Positions 6,295 to 12,255 of a DNA stretch of 12,687 bases are shown here, one piece after another. The notes under the pieces were generated by a model that was not told the DNA's origin, ran no database searches, and saw only the letters and a program-made list of their open reading frames with translations. Each line of letters opens with the position of its first letter. The first letter of the stretch is position 1. The stretch is from positions 1 to 12,687 of the forward strand of contig JAGLTA010000049.1 in assembly GCA_023135505.1 (NCBI GenBank), written 5' to 3'. A program made the translations under genes and the position numbers. The stretch is from Candidatus Parcubacteria bacterium. GTDB lineage: Bacteria; Patescibacteriota; Patescibacteriia; JAACEG01.

Positions 6295-6798
6295 TTATGT
6301 AGTTTCTTCCAGCAGTTCGTCTAATTTTTTATCCAGATCATTAATCTTTATTTTTTCTTGTTTTTTTGCGCCTTCTTTTTCTTCTTCGGTTTTTTTGCCT
6401 TCTTTTTCAATTTTTTTCGGTTTTTTTGTTTCGCTTTCTATTTTTTTGTCTTTTTCAACAGGCATCGTTTCTTTGATTGTTTTTATCTTCTTTTTTCCTT
6501 TAATTATTGGCGATTTTTTTATTTCTTTAACTATTTGAAATCTTATAACATCTTGATTTAAGTTTAGTTTTTCGTTGATTTTGGCAATAGCGCCGTCTGT
6601 GGCTGAAAAAATTATCAATGTGTAATATCCGTAATCATAATGATTAATTGGATACGCTAATTTTTTTTTGCCCCAATGATCAGTTTTTATAATAGCTGCT
6701 TTATTGTCCGTTAAGATGGAATCTATTTTTTCGTCAACGGCTTTAATCTCCGTTTCAGAATATTTATTAGGCGCGATATATAATATTTCGTAATTCAT
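6295..6798 (-). CDS. rpsF: 30S ribosomal protein bS6 with long charged C-terminal extension
   Basis: Residues 1 to about 95 are the bS6 fold: MNYEILYIAP, the signature HWGKKKLAYPI (41-51), YDYGYYTL and a final strand VIRFQIVKEIKK. bS6 normally ends near residue 95-130. Here about 70 Lys/Glu-rich residues follow, ending INDLDKKLDELLEETT, which is probably helical or partly disordered. E. coli bS6 also has an acidic tail, but of a different kind. The gene leads the operon, with a good promoter directly upstream and a leader of about 20 nt without an SD. Confidence 0.93.
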   Translation of the reverse strand: MNYEILYIAPNKYSETEIKAVDEKIDSILTDNKAAIIKTDHWGKKKLAYPINHYDYGYYTLIIFSATDGAIAKINEKLNLNQDVIRFQIVKEIKKSPIIKGKKKIKTIKETMPVEKDKKIESETKKPKKIEKEGKKTEEEKEGAKKQEKIKINDLDKKLDELLEETT

Positions 6799-6824
6799 AA
6801 TTTATTTTTACTTAATTTTTCTTT

Positions 6825-6852
6825 ATTTTATGGCAAAACAAAAAAATGTCAA
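6825..6852 (-). promoter_or_regulatory. Promoter of rpsF-ssb-rpsR, overlapping the upstream stop codon
   Basis: On the minus strand a perfect TTGACA (6847-6852), a 16-nt T-rich spacer and TAAAAT (6825-6830) lead to a start about 20 nt before the rpsF ATG. The TGA stop of the 719-residue gene (6849-6851) lies inside the -35 box. No terminator separates the two transcription units. Confidence 0.75.
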
Positions 6853-9008
6853 TAGTCATATTTAAAAATAATAATTTCGCCACTGTTTATAATTTTATAA
6901 CTATCAGCCGTCTGTTTTGCCTGCTCAACTATTTCGTGAAAGCGCCACCAGTATTTATTGATAACAAAATATCCTAATTCAACACTGATACTTTGCGCTG
7001 CTTCCGCCATATATTCTTTTTTTGGCGCGTCGTTTACCATTTGCAGATAATACTGATAAAGCCGCGAACTTGTCGGAATAGGATAATAGAATTGATCCCG
7101 GTAATATTTTTTAAATCCGAATTCGCGGATTGCCGCGGCTGAAACCTGCTGATTTGCCAAGACTATAAAATTTTTGCCGTTAGCGTCATTTTCTATCCAT
7201 CGCGCTGCGGCGATATCTGAGATAGTTATATTAAAAGAGCGGCTTGTTTCATAATCATCCGCTCGCGGATAGCTTAAATAGAACGAAGCCGTGATAAGCG
7301 AGCAGACAAAAATTAGAAAAAAGGCTTTTAATAAAATTCTTTGACTTTTTAGTTTTTCGCAAAATTGTCCGATGCCAAAAAGCAGAATCGGAATTAAAAA
7401 ACAGAATGCCAGCCATCCGACCCGTTCCGTATAATTGCTTTTTTCGTAATCAATAAGAAATTCAAAACTGAATAAAAATTTTAAAATTAAGAAATTTAAC
7501 AACAGAACAGAAAAAGCGAAAAAATAAGCGCTGAAAAATTTTATCTTTTTAGAATATGCCAAAGCGATTATAATAACCGTAAAAAAGATTAGCAGATAAA
7601 AATTAAATTTATAAAAATAAGCGAAATCAAAAATCGGATTAAAATTATTAACAAAATAAAATTTTAATTTGTATAAAAATTCAAAAATTTTTTCTGTTTC
7701 TATTAAAGACATCTTAACAGTCAAATTCGCCAGTTTTGAGTTTATTAAAAATATTGTTGGAAAAATTATTGAACTTGCTGTTAAAAATAGAACTAAAACT
7801 GCCTTGCGCGCGCGCAAATTTAGCCTGCTTTTGCGCAGCCGTTTTGATAAAAAAATTAAAAGCAAAAAAATCAGCGCCGCAATTCCAGATATCGGGTGTA
7901 TTGCTAAAATTGCCAAACATAAAATAATCAAAGGCAAAAGCGATTCTGCTGTTCCTGTTAAATATGGGAGCGAAACAAATATTATAATCAGGAGAAAAAG
8001 GTTTGCTAAATTTTGCGGCGTTGAAACAATAAAAGAGCTGAATGGCAAGATTAAAAAAATTAGCGCTAAAATTAAAGAAAGGTTTTTATCAGAATTAAAC
8101 GCTTTGCGGAAAGAGCTGTAAATAACAACTGGCAAAAAAATCGCGAACATTATCGGGACAAGAAGCTTGTCAATCCAAATATAGCTTACGCTAAAAATTT
8201 TAGACAAGATAACAATTAAGGAATATTGCCCTAAATAATAAAGCGGCTTCGGATAAATCGCGCCGCGCTCAATAATAACTTTTTCCGTTGCTTGATGTAT
8301 GAATTGATCAAATCCGTAGCCGATCGGATAAATGATTAAAGCAACGGACGCGCTTAAAAAAAAATGCGCAGAGATTAAAAATAGAGTTTTTTTTGTTTTT
8401 GATTTCCAGCAGATAATCAGCAGAATTAGAGTTGCTAAAAAATAGCAGATAAAAAATTCATTCGGAACAACTTGCCACGGCGAGCGGATAGCGCTTGTTG
8501 CCTGAAAAATAAAGAGATATTTAAAAAGAATGAAAGCAAATGTTAAGTATAAAAATGTTAAAATCCAAATATATTTTTGTTGTTTTTTCCGCTGTCTTTG
8601 CGAGCAAAAAAGAGTTGTTTTTGCAAGGAGCCGAGTGAGCGTAGCGAATGAGATGCGATGAAGCAATCTCATTACTGAGCGAAAAAATCTATTATTACAA
8701 TCCCATTGCCTATTAACGAGATTGCTTCGTCGGCTATCGCCTCCTCGCAAAAACAGGATAGTAATCGGCAGAATTATTAAAATAATTGCAATTACAAAAT
8801 TATTCAACTCATAAAAATAATAGACAGCCGCGCCAAGGAAAGAAACTATTGACAAAACCAATAAAAAGGAGTAAATTAAATCAATTCGTAAATTTTTTGA
8901 AAATTTTTTACTTAAAATAAAAAAGTAAAATGCGCCAAAAACAGCGCTGATCGCCGCACTTTGAAAAAAGAATAGATTAAGGATTAAAATTGTTGTTATA
9001 ATAAACAT
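6849..9008 (-). CDS. Large multi-membrane GT-C-like protein interrupted in frame by a palindromic element
   Basis: The 719-residue protein has roughly 14-16 predicted membrane helices followed by a soluble tail (about 590-719). An outer loop with YGFDQFIHQATEKVI (231-245) and PKPLYYLGQYSL (253-264) resembles the acidic-residue loop of GT-C glycosyltransferases, and the mid-protein AIHPISGIAALIF fits as well. The soluble tail includes ARWIEND and ending IIIFKYDY, the usual place of a small alpha/beta or periplasmic domain in such enzymes. I infer an envelope sugar transferase; the substrate is unknown. Residues about 85-139 are Arg-rich, unlike the rest, and coincide exactly with a palindromic DNA element; the loop they form would be cytoplasmic. 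The start ATG is 20 bp from the divergent start at 9029, so its promoter must lie within that gene; I could not locate it. Confidence 0.65.
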   Translation of the reverse strand: MFIITTILILNLFFFQSAAISAVFGAFYFFILSKKFSKNLRIDLIYSFLLVLSIVSFLGAAVYYFYELNNFVIAIILIILPITILFLRGGDSRRSNLVNRQWDCNNRFFRSVMRLLHRISFATLTRLLAKTTLFCSQRQRKKQQKYIWILTFLYLTFAFILFKYLFIFQATSAIRSPWQVVPNEFFICYFLATLILLIICWKSKTKKTLFLISAHFFLSASVALIIYPIGYGFDQFIHQATEKVIIERGAIYPKPLYYLGQYSLIVILSKIFSVSYIWIDKLLVPIMFAIFLPVVIYSSFRKAFNSDKNLSLILALIFLILPFSSFIVSTPQNLANLFLLIIIFVSLPYLTGTAESLLPLIILCLAILAIHPISGIAALIFLLLIFLSKRLRKSRLNLRARKAVLVLFLTASSIIFPTIFLINSKLANLTVKMSLIETEKIFEFLYKLKFYFVNNFNPIFDFAYFYKFNFYLLIFFTVIIIALAYSKKIKFFSAYFFAFSVLLLNFLILKFLFSFEFLIDYEKSNYTERVGWLAFCFLIPILLFGIGQFCEKLKSQRILLKAFFLIFVCSLITASFYLSYPRADDYETSRSFNITISDIAAARWIENDANGKNFIVLANQQVSAAAIREFGFKKYYRDQFYYPIPTSSRLYQYYLQMVNDAPKKEYMAEAAQSISVELGYFVINKYWWRFHEIVEQAKQTADSYKIINSGEIIIFKYDY
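8592..8756. repeat. Palindromic element inserted in frame in a coding sequence
   Basis: The right arm at 8718-8754 (reverse complement starts gtttttgcgaggaggcga and ends gacgaagcaatctc) matches the left arm at 8617-8670 at both ends. The left arm has about 17 extra bases in its middle. An outer match also exists: ctgtctttgcgag (8592-8604) against the complement of 8744-8756, with one difference. The inner span (138 bp) and the outer span (165 bp) are both multiples of three, so the host frame stays open, adding about 46-55 residues. The core, GAGGAGC...GACGAAGCAATCTC, belongs to a style of interspersed repeat seen in many bacterial genomes. No transposase is present. Confidence 0.75.
8994..9002 (+). 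promoter_or_regulatory. Extended -10 promoter of the Cys-rich mini-operon
   Basis: TGTTATAAT is a perfect TGn extended -10 element (TATAAT at 8997-9002). No good -35 box lies 16-18 bp upstream, which extended -10 promoters can tolerate. Transcription would start near 9009, about 20 nt before the ATG at 9029, leaving just enough room for the SD. The site lies inside the first codons of the divergent 719-residue gene. Confidence 0.6.
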
Positions 9009-9028
9009 TTTTAAAAGGGGGTGAAAAA

Positions 9029-9379
9029 ATGAGAAAAATATCTGATGTTAATTTATTGCCAAAAATTTTTAAAGACCTAGTGCAAGAAGGAATTATATCC
9101 CCTTCTGAGATCGCGGCTAAATACCGCGATGATAAAAATTTTATGAAGCACGGATCACAATCTTCGTGCGAGAATCTTCTATCTTACCAAATCGCAGACA
9201 ATCTGTCTGCGGATCAGGCACATTTGGTTGGCTATTTAGCCAACCACATCTGCAACCGCGTTCAATACGCGGTTAAAGGCTGGTGCTGTGAAAGGTGCGA
9301 ACCCAAAAAGTCAAAAGAGTGTCTCTGTAAAGATTTTTGCAAGTTGCCGTATAAAAACGGTTTTCGTAAATATTATTAA
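9029..9379 (+). CDS. Cys-rich small protein of unknown function
   Basis: The 116-residue protein has a mixed helical N-terminal part (KIFKDLVQEGIISPSEIAAKY, 12-32 region) and a Cys-rich C-terminal part: C75, C86-C87, C90, C98, C100 and C104, plus C47 and histidines at 41, 65 and 73. CCxxC followed by CxCx3C could bind one or two metals; other structures are possible. There is no signal peptide or membrane helix. The start is secure: AGGGGGTGA lies about 6 nt before the ATG, one of only three clear SD sites in the window. Codons for Ile, Asn, Tyr, His, Cys and Arg frequently end in C here, unlike the neighbours, and the mRNA contains a run of perfect hairpins. The gene shares a transcript with the 43-residue peptide gene at 9406. 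I recognise no family. Confidence 0.65.
   Translation: MRKISDVNLLPKIFKDLVQEGIISPSEIAAKYRDDKNFMKHGSQSSCENLLSYQIADNLSADQAHLVGYLANHICNRVQYAVKGWCCERCEPKKSKECLCKDFCKLPYKNGFRKYY
9085..9274 (+). other. Run of six hairpins inside the Cys-rich gene mRNA
   Basis: Six stems follow one another. They are 9085-9090/9101-9106 (6 bp); 9110-9116/9124-9130 (atcgcgg/ccgcgat, 7 bp); 9148-9154/9163-9169 (7 bp, one G-U); 9193-9200/9204-9211 (cgcagaca/tgtctgcg, 8 bp, 3-nt loop); 9225-9234/9237-9246 (10-bp inverted repeat, 2-nt centre); and 9254-9261/9267-9274 (aaccgcgt/acgcggtt, 8 bp). Every stem but the first is GC-containing and closely spaced, in a background near 30% GC. The region could be a structured RNA element embedded in, or even replacing, the coding function. 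Confidence 0.6.
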
Positions 9380-9405
9380 TATTTCAAAAAAAAGGAGGAT
9401 AAAAA

Positions 9406-9537
9406 GTGGTTAAAAAAATAGTAATAGGAGTAGCGATAGCGGCAATATTAGTAGTAGTGGCGATTTTTTTAGCTACTTTATTATTAGATATAGCTACGAA
9501 TATGCTATCGCCAATATTATTAATTACAAGACAGTAA
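9406..9537 (+). CDS. 43-residue single-pass membrane peptide
   Basis: A GTG at 9406 follows a perfect GGAGG (9394-9398) at 7 nt and opens a frame to TAA at 9535-9537. The product begins MVKKIVIGVAIAAILVVV and continues AIFLATLLLDIATNMLSP to ILLITRQ. Two lysines then a hydrophobic stretch of about 23 residues predict one membrane helix with the N-terminus inside; the C-terminal part is also hydrophobic. Such peptides are seen as membrane regulators, type I toxins, holin-like or leaderless bacteriocin-like products; nothing here distinguishes among them. It lies 26 bp after the Cys-rich gene and before a strong terminator, so the two form one transcript. An 8-bp inverted match (9433-9440 with 9504-9511) and a TAGCTA pair (9470-9475, 9491-9496) allow its mRNA to fold. 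Confidence 0.7.
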   Translation: MVKKIVIGVAIAAILVVVAIFLATLLLDIATNMLSPILLITRQ

Positions 9538-9553
9538 TTTTGTCTTTGAAATG

Positions 9554-9590
9554 GGTCTGCTTTGTTTTTTTACAAAGCAGACCTTTCTTG
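9554..9590 (+). terminator. Rho-independent terminator of the mini-operon
   Basis: A perfect 12-bp stem, ggtctgctttgt (9554-9565) with acaaagcagacc (9572-9583), has a 6-T loop and is followed by TTTCTTG. It starts 16 bp after the stop of the 43-residue gene. It is the strongest hairpin in the window. Confidence 0.9.
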
Positions 9591-9591
9591 T

Positions 9592-9619
9592 TTGCCAAAA
9601 AAAGTTTGTTTGCTACAAT
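9592..9619 (+). promoter_or_regulatory. Promoter of the second GT-C-like gene
   Basis: TTGCCA (9592-9597), a 16-nt spacer and TACAAT (9614-9619) lie directly after the preceding terminator, repeating the terminator-then-promoter layout seen at 4412-4466 and 5446-5498. The leader to ATG 9679 would be about 53 nt. Confidence 0.6.
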
Positions 9620-9678
9620 AAAACATAGTACCTTTTTGATGATATTTATTATTTTATAATAAAGATGCTGGATAAATT

Positions 9679-11262
9679 ATGAAACAGCAATTAAAAAACA
9701 ATTGGCGAATCGTCTCTCTCTCTATTTTGGCAGGAATTTTTTTCTTTGTCTATGCTTTTTTAGCAATTAGCACTTGGAATGAAAATTTAAAATTCAATTC
9801 ACCTGACGAAACAGCGAACTATTTTTTCGCGAAACGATTTTCGGAAACTGGAAAAATCGCGTATTTTGAGCCGTTGAATTTAGAGGTCGGCGATATTATT
9901 CATCCGCGATCAACGCAGTCTATGGATGGAAAAACCGCGCCGACAAGTTTTTTAGGCATAATTTTATTATACGGATTTATCGCAAAAATTTTTGGCGTCT
10001 GGATTATCCCGTTTTTAACGCCGCTTTTAGTGGCTGTCGGAGTTCTGTTTTTTTATAAATTGATTAAAAAAATATTTGACAAAAACATAGCGTTTTTTTC
10101 AAGTTTGCTTTTGTTTTTCTGTCCGGCTTTTTGGTATTACAGCGAAAAGTCAATGTATCACAATATCGGATTTGCTGTTTTTTTAATCATCGGATTTTAT
10201 TTTTTTTCCGCAAAAACAGCGGCGGTTTCAGGGCTCTTTTTCGGATTGGCAATCGCGTTTAGAAGTTCTGAAATTTTTTTGCTGGCGATAGTTTTTTTAA
10301 CCCTGCTATTCTTTTATAAAAAAGATATAAAGCTTAAGAAAGTAGCGCTTTTTTTAGCAGGGTTAATTTTGCCGCTTTTGCCAATTTTGTATTTTAATAG
10401 TCAACTTTACGGAAATCCTCTTATTAGCGGATATACGGCAAATATTCAAGGCGCGGAAAACGGCGCTGCAAGCGTTTTCTCAGCTATGATAAAGCTGTTT
10501 TTCCCTTTCGGCTTTTATCCGCTCAAGGCGTTAGCTAATTTTTACAACTATTTTATTAAGCTGTTTTGGTTTTTAGCCATTCCGTCTATTTTAGGCTTTT
10601 TTATTTTTTTAAAAAACAGAAAAACAGAAATTCAAAAAATTTATCTGTTGCTTTACTCTTTAATTTCCGTCTGGCTTATCTTTTATTATGGCAGTTGGCA
10701 GATAAAAGACAATATCAGCGTCAGCGATATCATAATCGGCAATTCTTATGTCCGATATTGGATTTTAATCTATATTTTTATCTTGCCGTTTTTAACTGTT
10801 TTTTTGAAAAAGCTGTATAATCAAAAAAAGAGGTTTTTCGTCTTTGCGCTTATTTCCGTTTATTTGGTTTTTTCAATAAATGCGGTTATGATTCAAGGCG
10901 AAGAGTCTATTTTATCAGTTAGAAAAAATATTTTATCATATCAAAAAACAGCGGATGAGGTTTTTGCGCTAACAGAAAAGGAAGCGATTATCATCACGGC
11001 ATATGGCGATAAGATTTTTTTCCCGCAAAGAAGAGTGGTCAGAAGCGAAATTGCTGATTATGCTGTTTTTGAAAAAATAAACAAAATTATTAAAAAAACG
11101 CCTGTTTATTATTATAACAGTTTAATAAGCGAAGCCGATGTTGAATATATAAATGATAGAAAAATTAAAAAATACGGATTGGAATTAGTTGAAATAGATA
11201 AGGGGCTATATAAAATAAAAATTCAAAATTTAAAATCACAAATTCCAAATAAATTACAATGA
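9679..11262 (+). CDS. GT-C type glycosyltransferase-like membrane protein (GT39/ArnT style)
   Basis: The 527-residue protein has about 11-12 membrane helices. After the first helix, NSPDETANYFFAKRF (40-54) places D43-E44 in the first outer loop, as in GT39/ArnT/PMT enzymes, followed by GDIIHPRS (71-78) and PTSFLGIILLYG. A helix-rich core follows with YGNPLISGY around residue 250 and a soluble tail from about 415. These enzymes use polyprenyl-phosphate sugars to modify proteins or envelope lipids; the substrate here is unknown. The last 13 residues (IQNLKSQIPNKLQ) are encoded by an interspersed AT-rich repeat, so the original end was probably shorter. The ATG at 9679 overlaps the stop of a five-codon frame beginning at 9665. 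No SD is present. Confidence 0.75.
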   Translation: MKQQLKNNWRIVSLSILAGIFFFVYAFLAISTWNENLKFNSPDETANYFFAKRFSETGKIAYFEPLNLEVGDIIHPRSTQSMDGKTAPTSFLGIILLYGFIAKIFGVWIIPFLTPLLVAVGVLFFYKLIKKIFDKNIAFFSSLLLFFCPAFWYYSEKSMYHNIGFAVFLIIGFYFFSAKTAAVSGLFFGLAIAFRSSEIFLLAIVFLTLLFFYKKDIKLKKVALFLAGLILPLLPILYFNSQLYGNPLISGYTANIQGAENGAASVFSAMIKLFFPFGFYPLKALANFYNYFIKLFWFLAIPSILGFFIFLKNRKTEIQKIYLLLYSLISVWLIFYYGSWQIKDNISVSDIIIGNSYVRYWILIYIFILPFLTVFLKKLYNQKKRFFVFALISVYLVFSINAVMIQGEESILSVRKNILSYQKTADEVFALTEKEAIIITAYGDKIFFPQRRVVRSEIADYAVFEKINKIIKKTPVYYYNSLISEADVEYINDRKIKKYGLELVEIDKGLYKIKIQNLKSQIPNKLQ

Positions 11263-11300
11263 CCAAAATTACAAATTTATTTTGAATTACGAAATTTAAA
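11220..11300 (+). repeat. AT-rich interspersed repeat overlapping the 3' end of the GT-C gene
   Basis: The string begins attcaaaatttaaaatcac and continues through aattccaaataaatt and caatgaccaaaatt. It contains a 9-bp perfect inverted pair (attcaaaat at 11221-11229, attttgaat at 11279-11287). This wording, giving IQNLKSQIPNK when translated, is a repeat I recognise from the ends of unrelated genes and intergenic DNA in low-GC environmental bacteria. Its first 42 bases are coding here, including the stop. Confidence 0.55.
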
Positions 11301-11303
11301 AAT

Positions 11304-11456
11304 ATGTCATTCTGAACGACCATCTGGAGTGAAGAATCTGCTTTAATGTTAACTAAATTATTTTAAAATCATCTATGTTTATTATTCGGTTGTTTCAAGC
11401 AATATTTTGATTATAAACATACTAGATTCTTTGACTATTGCCTCAGAATGATACAT
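11304..11456. repeat. Palindromic interspersed element (GTCATTCTGA type)
   Basis: The left end atgtcattctga (11304-11315) and the right end tcagaatgatacat (11443-11456) are inverted copies that differ by a 2-base insertion. Inside them gaagaatct (11331-11339) pairs with agattcttt (11424-11432). The central 80 bp is plain AT-rich sequence. The arms resemble those of the element at 1721-1872 (gtcaccctga) but are not identical, so the two are relatives within one style of repeat. No transposase is encoded. Confidence 0.65.
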
Positions 11457-11513
11457 TTTGCAATTCATAGTAATTTTTTAAAATATTATTTTGTTAAAAT
11501 ATTAAAATATTTT

Positions 11514-12059
11514 ATGAGTAAGCTTCATAAAACAATCAGAATAATTTTAATAGCAATTCCAATTTTAACTTTCGTCTGGCTTTTGTATAAAAATTGCGCT
11601 TTTTCAGACAGTTTGGAAACCGTTTACAGGTTTGATAAAAACAGTCCGATTATTTCAATTTTAAAGCCAGAAGGCCGCGTTTTAAAAGTAGAGCTAGATG
11701 AAAGCGGTGACTATTGGCAAAAAATGATTATTGATCCGGTCTATTTTGATCTGTATCTGCCGGCAATGAAATTCAAAAACGCGGAATTTATTTTTGCGTA
11801 CCAAAAGCCGAAAGACCAAATTATAAAAATAGGACCGCAGATTTTTAACGACGGCTGGAACTACTATTTAAAAGAGTTAAAATGCGAAAAAACAGAAAAC
11901 GGCTGGTGCATAGGCAGGCTGAATTTTGATCTGTCAAAAACTTATATTAAAGACAGAAAAATAAAATTTATGATTTCCGCGCCAAACCTTGACAAAAGCG
12001 GAGAATCTGTTAAGATTAGCCAGATAAACTTGGAGTTAAGAGGCAAGAGGCAAGAATAA
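11514..12059 (+). CDS. Single-pass membrane protein with extracytoplasmic beta-rich domain, function unknown
   Basis: From ATG 11514 the protein has 181 residues: a basic start (MSKLHKTIRI), one membrane helix (about 8-26) and an outer domain of alternating hydrophobic and polar residues typical of beta strands (for example PVYFDLYLPAMKFKNAEF and KIKFMISAPNL), ending LELRGKRQE. The frame stays open upstream to an ATG at 11448, but that stretch lies within the end of the palindromic element, so the downstream ATG is preferred. No SD is visible. The outer domain could be a jelly-roll or carbohydrate-binding fold; this is a guess from strand pattern only. It follows the GT-C gene in the same direction, suggesting an envelope role. 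I do not recognise the family. Confidence 0.65.
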   Translation: MSKLHKTIRIILIAIPILTFVWLLYKNCAFSDSLETVYRFDKNSPIISILKPEGRVLKVELDESGDYWQKMIIDPVYFDLYLPAMKFKNAEFIFAYQKPKDQIIKIGPQIFNDGWNYYLKELKCEKTENGWCIGRLNFDLSKTYIKDRKIKFMISAPNLDKSGESVKISQINLELRGKRQE

Positions 12060-12062
12060 AGC

Positions 12063-12092
12063 CATCCTAACGGGTGGTCACCCGTTAGGGTG
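12063..12092 (+). repeat. Strong isolated hairpin after the membrane-protein gene
   Basis: cctaacgggt (12066-12075) and acccgttagg (12080-12089) form a perfect 10-bp stem with loop ggtc, extendable to 13 bp with one T-G pair. It starts 4 bp after the stop. No T-run follows on either strand, so it is not a classical terminator. It may be a REP-like repeat or protect the mRNA 3' end. Confidence 0.6.
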
Positions 12093-12138
12093 AAATTAAG
12101 AATAATTAAAATTTTAATAACAGCTCTTTAACAATTTT

Positions 12139-12216
12139 ATGATTAAGGCTTGCGCGCTTGCGTAAAAATTTGTTTTATTGCTTTTTTAATTAAATGCGCA
12201 GGTCTTAATTATTTTT
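12139..12216 (+). promoter_or_regulatory. Structured leader or attenuator-like element
   Basis: attaaggcttgcgc (12142-12155) pairs with gcgcaggtcttaat (12196-12209) over 14 positions, including two G-U pairs. The stem extends outward to 17 positions with a third G-U, and one more G-U is possible on the inner side. The 40-nt interior may fold further (gcgtaaaa with ttttattgc). A T-run (12212-12216) follows the stem at once. This looks like a terminator or attenuator 40 bp before the secreted-protein start. G-U pairs in place of Watson-Crick pairs point to RNA rather than DNA function. No known riboswitch was recognised. Confidence 0.45.
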
Positions 12217-12255
12217 ATTAAAAACACTTAAAATTCAAAAAAGGAGGATATTGTG

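Noticed and set aside
6358..6561. Phe-rich open frame of 67 codons
   Set aside because: It is antisense to the Lys-rich tail of bS6; AAA codons read backwards give TTT, creating an artificial Phe-rich frame.
7669..8121. Open plus-strand frame of 150 codons opposite the 719-residue gene
   Set aside because: It is the antisense of membrane-helix codons; the Lys/Ile-rich product has no domain pattern and the opposite strand has a continuous, structured protein.
9636..9660. TTGATG and TATAAT as a promoter for the second GT-C gene
   Set aside because: The spacer would be only 13 nt; TTGCCA-16-TACAAT just upstream fits better.
11448..11513. Upstream ATG extending the 181-residue membrane protein by 22 residues
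   Set aside because: The added codons begin inside the palindromic element, and the later ATG gives a normal basic N-terminus before the membrane helix.
12063..12092. Hairpin as a rho-independent terminator
   Set aside because: The stem is strong, but no T-run follows on either strand.
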